Shown: one piece after another, positions 7,801 through 13,523 of the stretch
How the letters are laid out: each line of letters opens with the position of its first letter
Position numbering within the stretch: the first letter of the stretch is position 1
Assembly: GCA_002469915.1 (NCBI GenBank)
Contig: DKOG01000042.1
Coordinates: forward strand, 1-13,523
Origin: Bacteroidetes bacterium UBA7368
Lineage (GTDB): Bacteria > Bacteroidota > Rhodothermia > Rhodothermales > UBA10348
Length of the DNA stretch: 13,523 nucleotides
Reading direction: 5' to 3'
Translations under genes and position numbers: made by a program
The notes under the pieces: model-generated
Told to the model about the DNA's origin: nothing
Seen by the model: only the letters and a program-made list of their open reading frames with translations
The model's database searches: none

Positions 7801-9028
7801 ATCCATGAACGTCACGGCCATTTCTGAGCAGGCACAAATGAATTTCACCCCAGAGGCGCTGACTATTTCTGTGCTGAAAAACGAGGCGACGCTGATTCCG
7901 TTGGGATTGAATGGACTGCCCAATAGTGGGGCTTTAATTCAGGTTAAAACCAAACCCAGGCATGGTGAGATAACCATTGTAGGAAATCAAATCTGGTACA
8001 CGTCCGATACCCATTTTACAGGACAAGATACCTTCACGTTTCAAGGGCAAATTGGATCATACATCACACCTGAGGCAACTGCCACCATCCATGTGGTTTC
8101 TCAAGAAAAGGCTGGAATGCAAATAGTGAATAGCTTGGAGGGCCTACCTATGGATGTGTATCTCGATGATCAATTGGTGGGTGACGATGTGTATGCAGGC
8201 TCGGTTACGGCTTTCACCAATACGCTATCGGGTTTTCGGAAAATTGGAATTGCAGATAGTTCAAGTACCAGTTCAACTGCGGTAGTGTACAGTCAGTACC
8301 TGAACGTTTTGGAACACGCTAATACGACCGTAATCCTGAGTTCCACAGCCGGTAATACGTTGAGGTTGAAGTGCTTTACCACGTCTGACTTCCTCGACTC
8401 AACGGGTCATCAGATTCGGTTTTACAATGACTTGTCAGCGATTCCGGTACGTATTAGTCAAAAAACGGATCAGGGACAGCGCCCGAGTTACCAACCCTTT
8501 GCACAGGATCTGCAGCCGGGTGAAATGAGTCCTTTCGTGGAAATGGAAACAGGATTGTCATTATTTCGGGTCTTCAATACTGCTCTTGGCTATGACCAAA
8601 CACACCGAGTTAATCTGATGGCCCTCGTAAAATCGACACAAGCTGGAATTTTAGGGTGGATCAGAGATAGCGAACTCATTTTTGTCGATTCCACGGGTAC
8701 GGTGGTGCATTCTTTGACTGCGACAGCACAGGAAATACCGGAAGAGCTACCCGTTTCCCTATCTGTATCGTCAGCCTTTCCAAATCCCGCGACGAATCAC
8801 GTGTTCCTTGAATTAGCACTACCGGAACACGCGAACGTTATGATCCAACTCTTCGATCTACTGGGCAGAAGGCAATCCGGATCGATTAAATCTGTTCTGA
8901 CGGCTGGTCGAGGCAGGCGGGTTCGCTTGGACACGAGTCGACTTGCCGCTGGGGCGTACATCGCTCGGGTTACAGTGAGTGGACAAAGAGGGCTGCAGAA
9001 ATCTGTCCCATTGGTCGTGATACGCTAG
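4805..9028 (+). CDS. Secreted multidomain matrixin-like metalloprotease with FG-GAP propeller and T9SS sorting domain
   Basis: This 1407-residue protein is probably exported by Sec and then released or surface-anchored by the type IX secretion system. The signal peptide is residues 1-29 (basic start, hydrophobic 13-22, cleavage near ASA|QS). Seven FG-GAP/VCBS calcium motifs begin at D53, D108, D163, D221, D279, D328 and D374. A CARDB-like domain covers about 412-535. Residues 591-745 resemble two subtilase-type propeptide units. The matrixin domain (about 765-927) has H883, E884, H887 and H893 of HExxHxxGxxH and Met-turn M901. Next come an ASH/HYDIN-like Ig domain (930-1006), a cadherin-like domain with FTGQDTFTF (1071-1079) and DUF4397-like domains (about 1102-1300). 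The T9SS type A tail (1317-1407) shows FPNPATN, LFDLLGRR and LAAGAYIARV. The MMP structural-zinc histidines are replaced by Q840 and M855. Start ATG 4805 fits the signal peptide. Substrate is unknown. Catalytic and sorting calls are strong; accessory domain names are from motif memory. Confidence 0.9.
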   Translation: MVTCRKKLDYARLFWITLCFCFRGPDASAQSLFGVQHPISLEPDQSEVVASGDLDGDGDMDLVVGSRNADRKTNRGLIWYENQHASGYYVERSIEFRNIAVSDVQLVDLDQDGDLDIVASESWRNNHYVLFWHDNLDGKGTFGPRINISSANDQQITSLHVADLDSDGDNDVVFGSIQERYRGSFQISWYQDVDGKQGFHSKKKIDSITHFGAAVYLDVSDVNGDSKPDIIASFEGDKGLGWYKNRIGTSEVAPPASGFSPFSPTAEIQHYASRFTLADMNADGMGDLVTANDHVVAILMNDRSSSGFGTETVVDGYFQDVLWAHSADLDLDGDLDVVAGSAIEIRFYEYLNGLLAFNSSQTIPFGGEASTLSDVDADGDSDLVVFSKSSKHVSGQSGVSYWFENQTRSAISLCHIVAQDLVLQNDTVVREESLFVSVDLVNVGGLVCGKGWTMEVVLTLPGSPSEFVFLGSVERLTEDLGLGESKKVEFTFVPYSARKDVGISQITPGEIGLGIRYQEKGKSSIKSTQFRVLGEAEMDLHSSGVTLFQPTSSAGKRTDPATQSEDWIRLKSRVFRPERMVPSGEAPTGGFRLIQFDVLPSDHQKRTLEGQGVEFVRFVPDKALVVWIPKGLNLNQFSNVRWFGRLEEADRMSGPAALRFRGRGALDPEQKEIFMIEAFRDKDVSILRREVHRWGGHWESGRGLPANHGMVRGSREMFQALLRFDELARIDIIPARSRGDDIALFCSGAMTEFGAVASFAASGVGWDGPGQGSARLTYRFGGGTEDMSGSEEFDEFRRALREWSDYVDFDFQEVVDPYRKRSIDINWINIDGRRGGTLAQAYLPTAMEPLAGDIMFDEKELWSTTGNLGVGNDSIQVFAVAMHEIGHSIGLLHSENPNAIMYGNYVGPRVGLAADDIIGAQSLYASRLPLLVISNRGDADLIVTSIDAPNWLSVGIRNTVIPADSSLSLEFSVDWALVTDPVAVGEITVYSNDRTGSVSSMNVTAISEQAQMNFTPEALTISVLKNEATLIPLGLNGLPNSGALIQVKTKPRHGEITIVGNQIWYTSDTHFTGQDTFTFQGQIGSYITPEATATIHVVSQEKAGMQIVNSLEGLPMDVYLDDQLVGDDVYAGSVTAFTNTLSGFRKIGIADSSSTSSTAVVYSQYLNVLEHANTTVILSSTAGNTLRLKCFTTSDFLDSTGHQIRFYNDLSAIPVRISQKTDQGQRPSYQPFAQDLQPGEMSPFVEMETGLSLFRVFNTALGYDQTHRVNLMALVKSTQAGILGWIRDSELIFVDSTGTVVHSLTATAQEIPEELPVSLSVSSAFPNPATNHVFLELALPEHANVMIQLFDLLGRRQSGSIKSVLTAGRGRRVRLDTSRLAAGAYIARVTVSGQRGLQKSVPLVVIR
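4961..5950 (+). repeat. Seven-fold FG-GAP/VCBS repeat coding region
   Basis: Seven copies of a calcium-loop motif of the form DxDxDGDxD are encoded at spacings of 55, 55, 58, 58, 49 and 46 residues, each followed by hydrophobic residues of the type LVVGS and most by an aromatic strand such as WYEN. Copies 1, 2, 3, 6 and 7 have complete acidic loops; copy 4 (DVNGDSKPD) and copy 5 (DMNADGMGD) are degenerate. Seven repeats match the blade number of a closed beta-propeller, as in integrin-alpha-like domains. The DNA copies are clearly diverged, so this is an old protein repeat and not a recent DNA duplication. Confidence 0.88.
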
Positions 9029-10887
9029 TTCGCGATAGGCCAGTAAACGCCAAATCGGGTTCGCTGTCTGGGCAGGGGGTAATCGGGAACGATCAAGTTT
9101 CCAATCTGCATGGTCGTACCGGACGTGGCGTTTTCATAGGCAACGAAAATCGTGGCCTCTCTCACACCGGCTTCAACCACAAAATCCACCAACCAATCGG
9201 CAGGAACTTGAGAATCCAGATTAGCCGGCAGGGCCAGCAATCCGGTCGGGGTATGAAGCCTCAAGCCTCCCATCTCTCCCCAGTATCTGGCTCGAATGTA
9301 GGCGTTTAGGTCCAGATCCTCAGAAAACAACAGCGCACGAATACCAAAGAAGGCCGAAGCCCAGAAATCAGGCATACTCGCGGACCAAGCGCGGGCCGCA
9401 TTCGAGGTATCGTCTGTACGAACAGATCTAGACACCGCATTAATTCGAGCCCAAAGACCGCGCTTTGAGAGATCTCGAAAACCGATATTCAAAGATACTC
9501 CGGTTGATCTGCTGGACCCCGGCAAGTACTCCACGGCGGCCAGTGTTGCATCGGTACCTAGGCGATTAATCAGCAGGTCGCTATTGGATTGTACAAATCC
9601 GGTTGCTTCAATAGAAAACAGATCGAATCGGACGCCGGCTCGAAGCGAGGCATCCTGGAAGATAGGATTAACATCGAATGCAGATCGCAACATGACCGAT
9701 CCAAACCCGATCGCTTCGTGCATGGTGTAAAACCTGGGACTGCGGGAAAAGGATATTCCAGCAGAAAAAGGCGCTTGATCAACGGATGCAGAGGCGCTTA
9801 ATCCAAAGGTAGAATTCCCTCGCCCTGATTCAGGTCCGGCGCTCAACGAGTAGGAAAAAAGAGGGCGTGAGCCCGATAAATGAACTTTGGCAGTGGTAAA
9901 ACTGGCGGCTTGGTTCGGCGAACCATCGAAGGCAGATCCACGCACGACGTCGTCATTCCACGATCGGAGGGTGAACGTAGCTTGCTGTCCCGAAAACATT
10001 CTGCCGGCCGATACATCCAGTCCAATACGTTGCAAGACTCCTTTTAATGAGGTGGTCTCTCCTTTGAAATCAAGCGTTTGGAGGGTCCAGAATGGGGCTG
10101 TAGATAGCTGCCAATCGCTCCATGTCGATGAGGCCTTCACGGTTAAGTCATTGCGCAGGGTACGTCGCCGAGCATCTTCATCACCGACCTGAGCACCCAA
10201 GCGTTGGTAAATAGATTCGTAGGTGGCCCCACTAAAGGGAATCACTCCTGTATGTGCACCCACACTCCTACGGCTAGCTACCTCGAATACTTCAAATGAG
10301 TAGCGGGGGGTAATGTATCGGATGCGGGCAGAAATCTCTCGTGCTCTGCGCAATCGCATCCCATCGTACTCGCCTCTTCCTCCTTCGCCGGCGTACCCGA
10401 ACGCAGTCTGCAAATAGTGGGTCGTCGTCGAGTCAATCTGAAAGCTCCGATTCTGAACATGAAGGGAGCGTACGGCTTGAGATCCATTTCCGGCAGACTG
10501 ATATCGAATCGCGGTTAGGGGCACTGGCGTGTTCAGAGAATCAAACCGTCCTGTTACGTCGCCTTGTTCATTTAAGGAAAGCGATGAAAGCCATGTGGTA
10601 GGGAGTAAGTCGAATCTGGGGCGTCCCGTAAATAAATCGTCAAATGACAGAGCACCGGCCCGCAGGCCTACTTTTGCCGGGTTTCGCCCAAGGGGCGAAA
10701 CCCCATCAGGCCATCCTTGGGACCCAAACGTATACCCGAATACTCCGCTTTCCCAACTGAGGTTAGAGGCCGGGTTGAGGTCAAGATCCAGCAGTGGAGC
10801 ATTTTCCGCGGGCGCAGTTTGCGCCCGCGCACTTCCAACTGCAAGGACGACAAACAAGCCGGTCAGTATCCGCTTGTTCCATTTCAT
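9025..10887 (-). CDS. Outer-membrane beta-barrel protein with short TonB-plug-like N-terminal region
   Basis: The 620-residue product begins with a clear signal peptide (MKWNKR, hydrophobic 7-18, cleavage near ARA|QT at 22/23). Most of the mature part alternates polar and hydrophobic residues with many aromatic strand ends. It finishes with RTRFGVYWPIAN, the aromatic final strand typical of outer-membrane barrels inserted by BAM. Residues 60-105 (SPLGRNP, FTGRPRFDLLP) loosely resemble the end of a TonB-dependent receptor plug, but there is no TonB box or full plug and no carboxypeptidase-like N-terminal domain. It may be a porin-like protein or a reduced receptor; substrate is unknown. A longer frame starts at 10983, but ATG at 10887 puts the signal peptide at the N-terminus and lies one base after the kinase stop (TAGCATG), suggesting translational coupling. 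Its own stop overlaps the secreted protease stop on CTAG at 9025-9028. Confidence 0.85.
   Translation of the reverse strand: MKWNKRILTGLFVVLAVGSARAQTAPAENAPLLDLDLNPASNLSWESGVFGYTFGSQGWPDGVSPLGRNPAKVGLRAGALSFDDLFTGRPRFDLLPTTWLSSLSLNEQGDVTGRFDSLNTPVPLTAIRYQSAGNGSQAVRSLHVQNRSFQIDSTTTHYLQTAFGYAGEGGRGEYDGMRLRRAREISARIRYITPRYSFEVFEVASRRSVGAHTGVIPFSGATYESIYQRLGAQVGDEDARRRTLRNDLTVKASSTWSDWQLSTAPFWTLQTLDFKGETTSLKGVLQRIGLDVSAGRMFSGQQATFTLRSWNDDVVRGSAFDGSPNQAASFTTAKVHLSGSRPLFSYSLSAGPESGRGNSTFGLSASASVDQAPFSAGISFSRSPRFYTMHEAIGFGSVMLRSAFDVNPIFQDASLRAGVRFDLFSIEATGFVQSNSDLLINRLGTDATLAAVEYLPGSSRSTGVSLNIGFRDLSKRGLWARINAVSRSVRTDDTSNAARAWSASMPDFWASAFFGIRALLFSEDLDLNAYIRARYWGEMGGLRLHTPTGLLALPANLDSQVPADWLVDFVVEAGVREATIFVAYENATSGTTMQIGNLIVPDYPLPRQRTRFGVYWPIAN
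10679..10703 (-). other. Perfect 11-bp hairpin within the barrel coding sequence
   Basis: GGGTTTCGCCC at 10679-10689 and GGGCGAAACCC at 10693-10703 are exact reverse complements separated by 3 bases. In the barrel mRNA it covers nucleotides 185-209, coding for residues 62-70 (GVSPLGRNP). No T tract follows on either strand, so it is not a standard terminator. A role in mRNA stability or translation pausing is possible but unproven. Confidence 0.6.
10807..10829 (-). other. Perfect 10-bp GC-rich hairpin at the signal-peptide junction of the barrel gene
   Basis: CGCGGGCGCA at 10807-10816 and TGCGCCCGCG at 10820-10829 pair exactly around a 3-base loop. In the mRNA this is nucleotides 59-81 of the barrel coding sequence, covering the signal-peptidase site and the first mature residues (ARAQTAPA). 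It is very GC-rich compared with its surroundings. No T tract follows it. Confidence 0.6.
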
Positions 10888-10888
10888 G

Positions 10889-11527
10889 CTACTCAGGGAA
10901 GAGACCAAATAATCTTGATTCAATCTGAGAAACGATTTGTGCTTTGTCTTCATCGTGATTGACAAAATCCAGTTCATCCACATTGATGATCATTTTTGGT
11001 CCCAAATCGTAGCGGGACACCCAGTCTTCGTAGTGTTTGTTCAATCGTTCGAGATACTCGATGCGAATCGTGGATTCAAATTCGCGACCACGAGATTGAA
11101 TATGACTCACCAGCGTAGGAGTCGTCGCTTTTAGGTATACAAGCAAGTCTGGCGGCTTCAAATAAGACGTCATCGTGTCGAACAGGGTATTGTAATTTTC
11201 AAAGTCCCTGGCAGACATCAGTCCCATTTCATGCAGATTGCGGGCGAAAATTTCGGCATCCTCATAAATCGATCTGTCCTGAACCACAGAGTGAGGTGAG
11301 TTCTCAATGGAACGCTGATGTTCGAATCGGCTGGATAGGAAAAAAACCTGAAGATTAAATGACCATCGATGCATATCTTCATAAAAATCAGTGAGATACG
11401 GGTTGTCGTCTACCCGCTCGAAATAGGCTTCCCACTTGAAATAATTCGATAGAATGCGTGTGAGCGAGCTTTTCCCGGCACCGATGTTACCAGCGATCGC
11501 GACGTATTTTTTTCCGGAGTATGGCAA
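10889..11527 (-). CDS. Deoxynucleoside kinase (dCK/dGK family)
   Basis: This 212-residue cytoplasmic enzyme should transfer a phosphate from a nucleoside triphosphate to the 5' hydroxyl of a deoxynucleoside, the first step of deoxynucleoside salvage. The P-loop is GNIGAGKS (13-20). E37 in the ERVDDNPYL stretch matches the family catalytic base region, Q60 in FNLQVFFL matches the base-contacting glutamine, DRS is at 84-86, and the arginine-rich LID RGREFE at 146-151. Length is normal for bacterial members. Which deoxynucleoside it prefers cannot be told from sequence by eye. The only start that keeps the P-loop is TTG at 11527: the frame is closed by TAG at 11540-11542 upstream with no ATG or GTG between. 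It is the first gene of an operon with the outer-membrane barrel, whose ATG comes one base after its TAG. Such a pairing with a surface protein has no obvious metabolic logic unless the barrel imports nucleosides. Confidence 0.93.
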   Translation of the reverse strand: MPYSGKKYVAIAGNIGAGKSSLTRILSNYFKWEAYFERVDDNPYLTDFYEDMHRWSFNLQVFFLSSRFEHQRSIENSPHSVVQDRSIYEDAEIFARNLHEMGLMSARDFENYNTLFDTMTSYLKPPDLLVYLKATTPTLVSHIQSRGREFESTIRIEYLERLNKHYEDWVSRYDLGPKMIINVDELDFVNHDEDKAQIVSQIESRLFGLFPE

Positions 11528-11700
11528 ATCAACAGAGTTCTAAAGTGCTAAGTCTTCCGGCTTAATCTAGTATAAAGACAGTCCAGTTGCTTTAGGAAGG
11601 ACGATGATTCTAACGCCAAATTCGTGCAGTTTCAGTCAAGGAAACATGGAAAGCCCTTATCTTCGCAAATCAGATTGAAATCAACCCGAACCCAAATTCC
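11528..11700. promoter_or_regulatory. Divergent intergenic region between deoxynucleoside kinase and valS
   Basis: These 173 bases separate the two divergent starts. On the minus strand TATACT (complement of 11569-11574) could serve as a -10 for the kinase operon, but the hexamer 17 bases upstream is poor. I find no clear TTG/TAnnTTTG pair for valS, no T-box-like element and no strong hairpin. Confidence 0.35.
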
Positions 11701-13523
11701 ATGGCCCCCCAAGCCAACGGCAAAAGATTGAGTGAGCGCGGTAAATACGATCCGGCTTCAATTGAGAGTAAATGGTATGCGTACTGGGAAGAGAATGATC
11801 TCTTCTCCTCGGATGCTCACTCGGATAAAGATCCGCATGTAATCGTCATGCCACCTCCGAACGTGACCGGTCGTCTCCACATGGGACATGCCTTGCAGGA
11901 CACGGTTCAGGACGCCCTGACAAGATTGCGACGTATGCAGGGTATGGAAGCCCTCTGGGTCCCAGGTATGGATCATGCAGGTATTGCCACGCAGAATGTG
12001 GTTGAGAAAACCATCAAGGCCACTGAGCACAAGAACCGATACGATTATGGTCGGGAAGCCTTTATTGAAAAGGTTTGGGATTGGAAGGAGGAATACGGAG
12101 GAATCATTCTGGAGCAAAAACGCCGTTTGGGCGACTCCTGTGATTGGTCAAAAGAACGCTTCACCATGGACGACGGGTTTTCCCGAGCGGTTCAGGATGT
12201 GTTTGTTCGCCTCTATAAAGATGGTCTTGTGTATCGAGGAGAGTATCTCATCAATTGGTGTCCGTCGGATCGCACGGCTCTTTCAGATGAGGAAGTGGAC
12301 AACGTAGAGCGTAAAGGGTCCCTTTGGTATATCCGATACCCTCTCGTTAGCGGAGATGGATTCATCGAGATCGCTACTACTCGTCCGGAGACTATGTTGG
12401 GTGATTCGGCTATTGCAGTGCACCCAGAGGATGAACGGTATGCAGGTCTGATTGGACAGATGGTCAAGCTACCCTTGACCGACCGTGAGATTCCGATTAT
12501 CGCCGACGACTACGTCAAAAGCGAATTCGGAGCGGGTGCCTTGAAGGTTACTCCTGCGCATGACAAGAATGACTTTGAGATTGGACGCAAGCACAATCTG
12601 GAAATCATCAATATTATGAACCTCGATGCCACGCTGAATGAAAACAGCGGCGCGTACGAGGGGATGAATCGATTCGATGCCCGCAAAAAGATCGTTCAGG
12701 ACCTTGAAGACCAGGATTTGCTGGTAAAAATTGAGGACTATAAAGCCACGGTGCCCATTTCGCATCGGTCGAAAGATATTATTGAGCCACTCATTTCGCG
12801 ACAGTGGTTTGTCAAGATGAAACCACTGGCTGAGCCTGCGCTGGAAGCCGTGCGGGATGGTCGTATCAATTTCTACCCGAAAAGATGGGAAAACGAGTAT
12901 TACAGATGGCTTGAAAACATCCGGGACTGGACGATTTCGCGCCAGTTGTGGTGGGGTCACCGAATTCCTGTTTGGTATTACACGGATGCAGACGGCGAGA
13001 TCGACGAGTCCAGGGACTTTGTTGTTTCTGTTGAGCAGCCAGAAGCCGGGATGGTTCAAGATGAGGACGTATTGGATACGTGGTTTTCTTCTTGGCTCTG
13101 GCCCTTTGCTACGCTGGGATGGCCCAAAGAAACGGACGATCTGAAGAAGTTTTATCCAGGCGCCGTGCTCGTCTCGGGATATGATATCCTGTTTTTCTGG
13201 ATTGCCCGAATGATTATGGCCGGGTTGTACTTCATGGGAGACATTCCCTACAAGGACATTTTCATTACGGGGATGATTAAGGACAAACAGGGTCGCTGGA
13301 TGTCTAAGTCGCTCGGTAATGGCATAGATCCGTTGGAAATGATCGAGGAGTATGGAGCTGATGCCGTTAGATTTTCGCTTACTGTGCTTTGTGCTCAGGG
13401 GCAGGATATCAAACTGGACCCCACGAAATTTGAGATGGGTCGAAATTTTGCCAACAAGATCTGGAATGCATTCAATGTGTTCGGACAGTTCATGGAGGAT
13501 GGCAAAGATTACCGGCGTTCTCG
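11701..13523 (+). CDS. valS: Valyl-tRNA synthetase ValS (partial, C-terminus missing)
   Basis: ValS is a class I aminoacyl-tRNA synthetase that activates valine, charges tRNA-Val and hydrolyses mischarged threonyl-tRNA-Val. The window holds the first 607 residues; complete proteins are usually about 880-950, so the rest of the anticodon-binding domain and the C-terminal coiled coil lie to the right. The HIGH motif is HMGH at 60-63 within PPPNVTGRLHMGHA. The editing (CP1) domain carries ATTRPETMLGD at 225-235. Other family stretches are DHAGIATQ, SRQLWWGHRIPVWY and GYDILFFWIARM. The KMSKS loop reads WMSKS (533-537) in GRWMSKSLGNGIDP, so the first lysine is tryptophan while the second, more critical lysine (K536) remains. 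The start is ATG at 11701; no other start codon occurs in frame after the upstream stop at 11611-11613. No Shine-Dalgarno sequence is visible. It is divergent from the deoxynucleoside kinase operon. Confidence 0.97.
   Translation, partial: MAPQANGKRLSERGKYDPASIESKWYAYWEENDLFSSDAHSDKDPHVIVMPPPNVTGRLHMGHALQDTVQDALTRLRRMQGMEALWVPGMDHAGIATQNVVEKTIKATEHKNRYDYGREAFIEKVWDWKEEYGGIILEQKRRLGDSCDWSKERFTMDDGFSRAVQDVFVRLYKDGLVYRGEYLINWCPSDRTALSDEEVDNVERKGSLWYIRYPLVSGDGFIEIATTRPETMLGDSAIAVHPEDERYAGLIGQMVKLPLTDREIPIIADDYVKSEFGAGALKVTPAHDKNDFEIGRKHNLEIINIMNLDATLNENSGAYEGMNRFDARKKIVQDLEDQDLLVKIEDYKATVPISHRSKDIIEPLISRQWFVKMKPLAEPALEAVRDGRINFYPKRWENEYYRWLENIRDWTISRQLWWGHRIPVWYYTDADGEIDESRDFVVSVEQPEAGMVQDEDVLDTWFSSWLWPFATLGWPKETDDLKKFYPGAVLVSGYDILFFWIARMIMAGLYFMGDIPYKDIFITGMIKDKQGRWMSKSLGNGIDPLEMIEEYGADAVRFSLTVLCAQGQDIKLDPTKFEMGRNFANKIWNAFNVFGQFMEDGKDYRRS

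Noticed and set aside
10679..10703. Intrinsic terminator within the barrel gene
   Set aside because: The stem is strong but no run of T follows on either strand.
9570..10912. Multiple open frames opposite or overlapping the barrel gene
   Set aside because: They are shadows of the barrel, which has a signal peptide and an aromatic C-terminal strand.
10888..10983. N-terminal extension of the barrel to an ATG at 10983
   Set aside because: It would bury the signal peptide 32 residues inside and overlap the kinase gene by 95 bases; ATG at 10887 fits both signal peptide and operon spacing.
12469..13059. 196-codon open frame antisense to valS
   Set aside because: It is a complementary-strand shadow of strongly conserved ValS coding sequence; its product has no recognisable domain.

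Overview
The window looks like a piece of chromosome from a member of the FCB group (Bacteroidota and relatives). Three things point there. A large secreted protein ends in a type A C-terminal sorting domain of the type IX secretion system (T9SS), a system confined to that group. Base composition is roughly balanced. Almost no gene start has a Shine-Dalgarno sequence in front of it, which is typical of the group. The housekeeping proteins (ValS, ClpX, deoxynucleoside kinase) and the large outer-membrane barrel would fit the Rhodothermota/Balneolota branch; that placement is inference, since no database search was possible.

Layout, left to right: a YihY/BrkB-family inner-membrane protein (minus strand, C-terminus cut by the window edge); a small four-helix membrane protein (plus); clpX (minus); an RsmB/RsmF-type RNA m5C methyltransferase (plus); an EcsC-family protein (minus); a 1407-residue secreted multidomain metalloprotease with a T9SS tail (plus); a two-gene minus-strand operon in which a deoxynucleoside kinase is followed after one base by an outer-membrane beta-barrel; and valS (plus, cut by the right edge). 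Strand changes at every transcription unit. All three convergent pairs overlap at their stop codons (4, 8 and 4 bp), so there is no space for conventional terminators between them. There are no tRNA, rRNA, CRISPR, insertion-sequence or phage signatures, and no gene-free stretch longer than 300 bases. The longest gap is 4569-4804, which holds one doubtful short ORF and a 12-bp palindrome.

Most genes are ordinary core functions (translation, proteolysis, nucleotide salvage, RNA modification). The accessory, surface-facing part is 4805-10887, where a secreted protease and an outer-membrane barrel sit tail to tail. The protease is the most interesting object. From N to C terminus it has a signal peptide, seven Ca-binding FG-GAP/VCBS repeats (one complete propeller), a CARDB-like domain, a tandem segment resembling subtilase propeptides, a matrixin (M10-type) catalytic domain with an intact HExxHxxGxxH site but without the structural-zinc histidines, several Ig-like and DUF4397-like domains, and the T9SS sorting tail. 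The barrel gene carries two perfect short-loop hairpins in its first 210 nt, which may be worth testing for a regulatory role. I see no clear-cut new defence or mobile system here.
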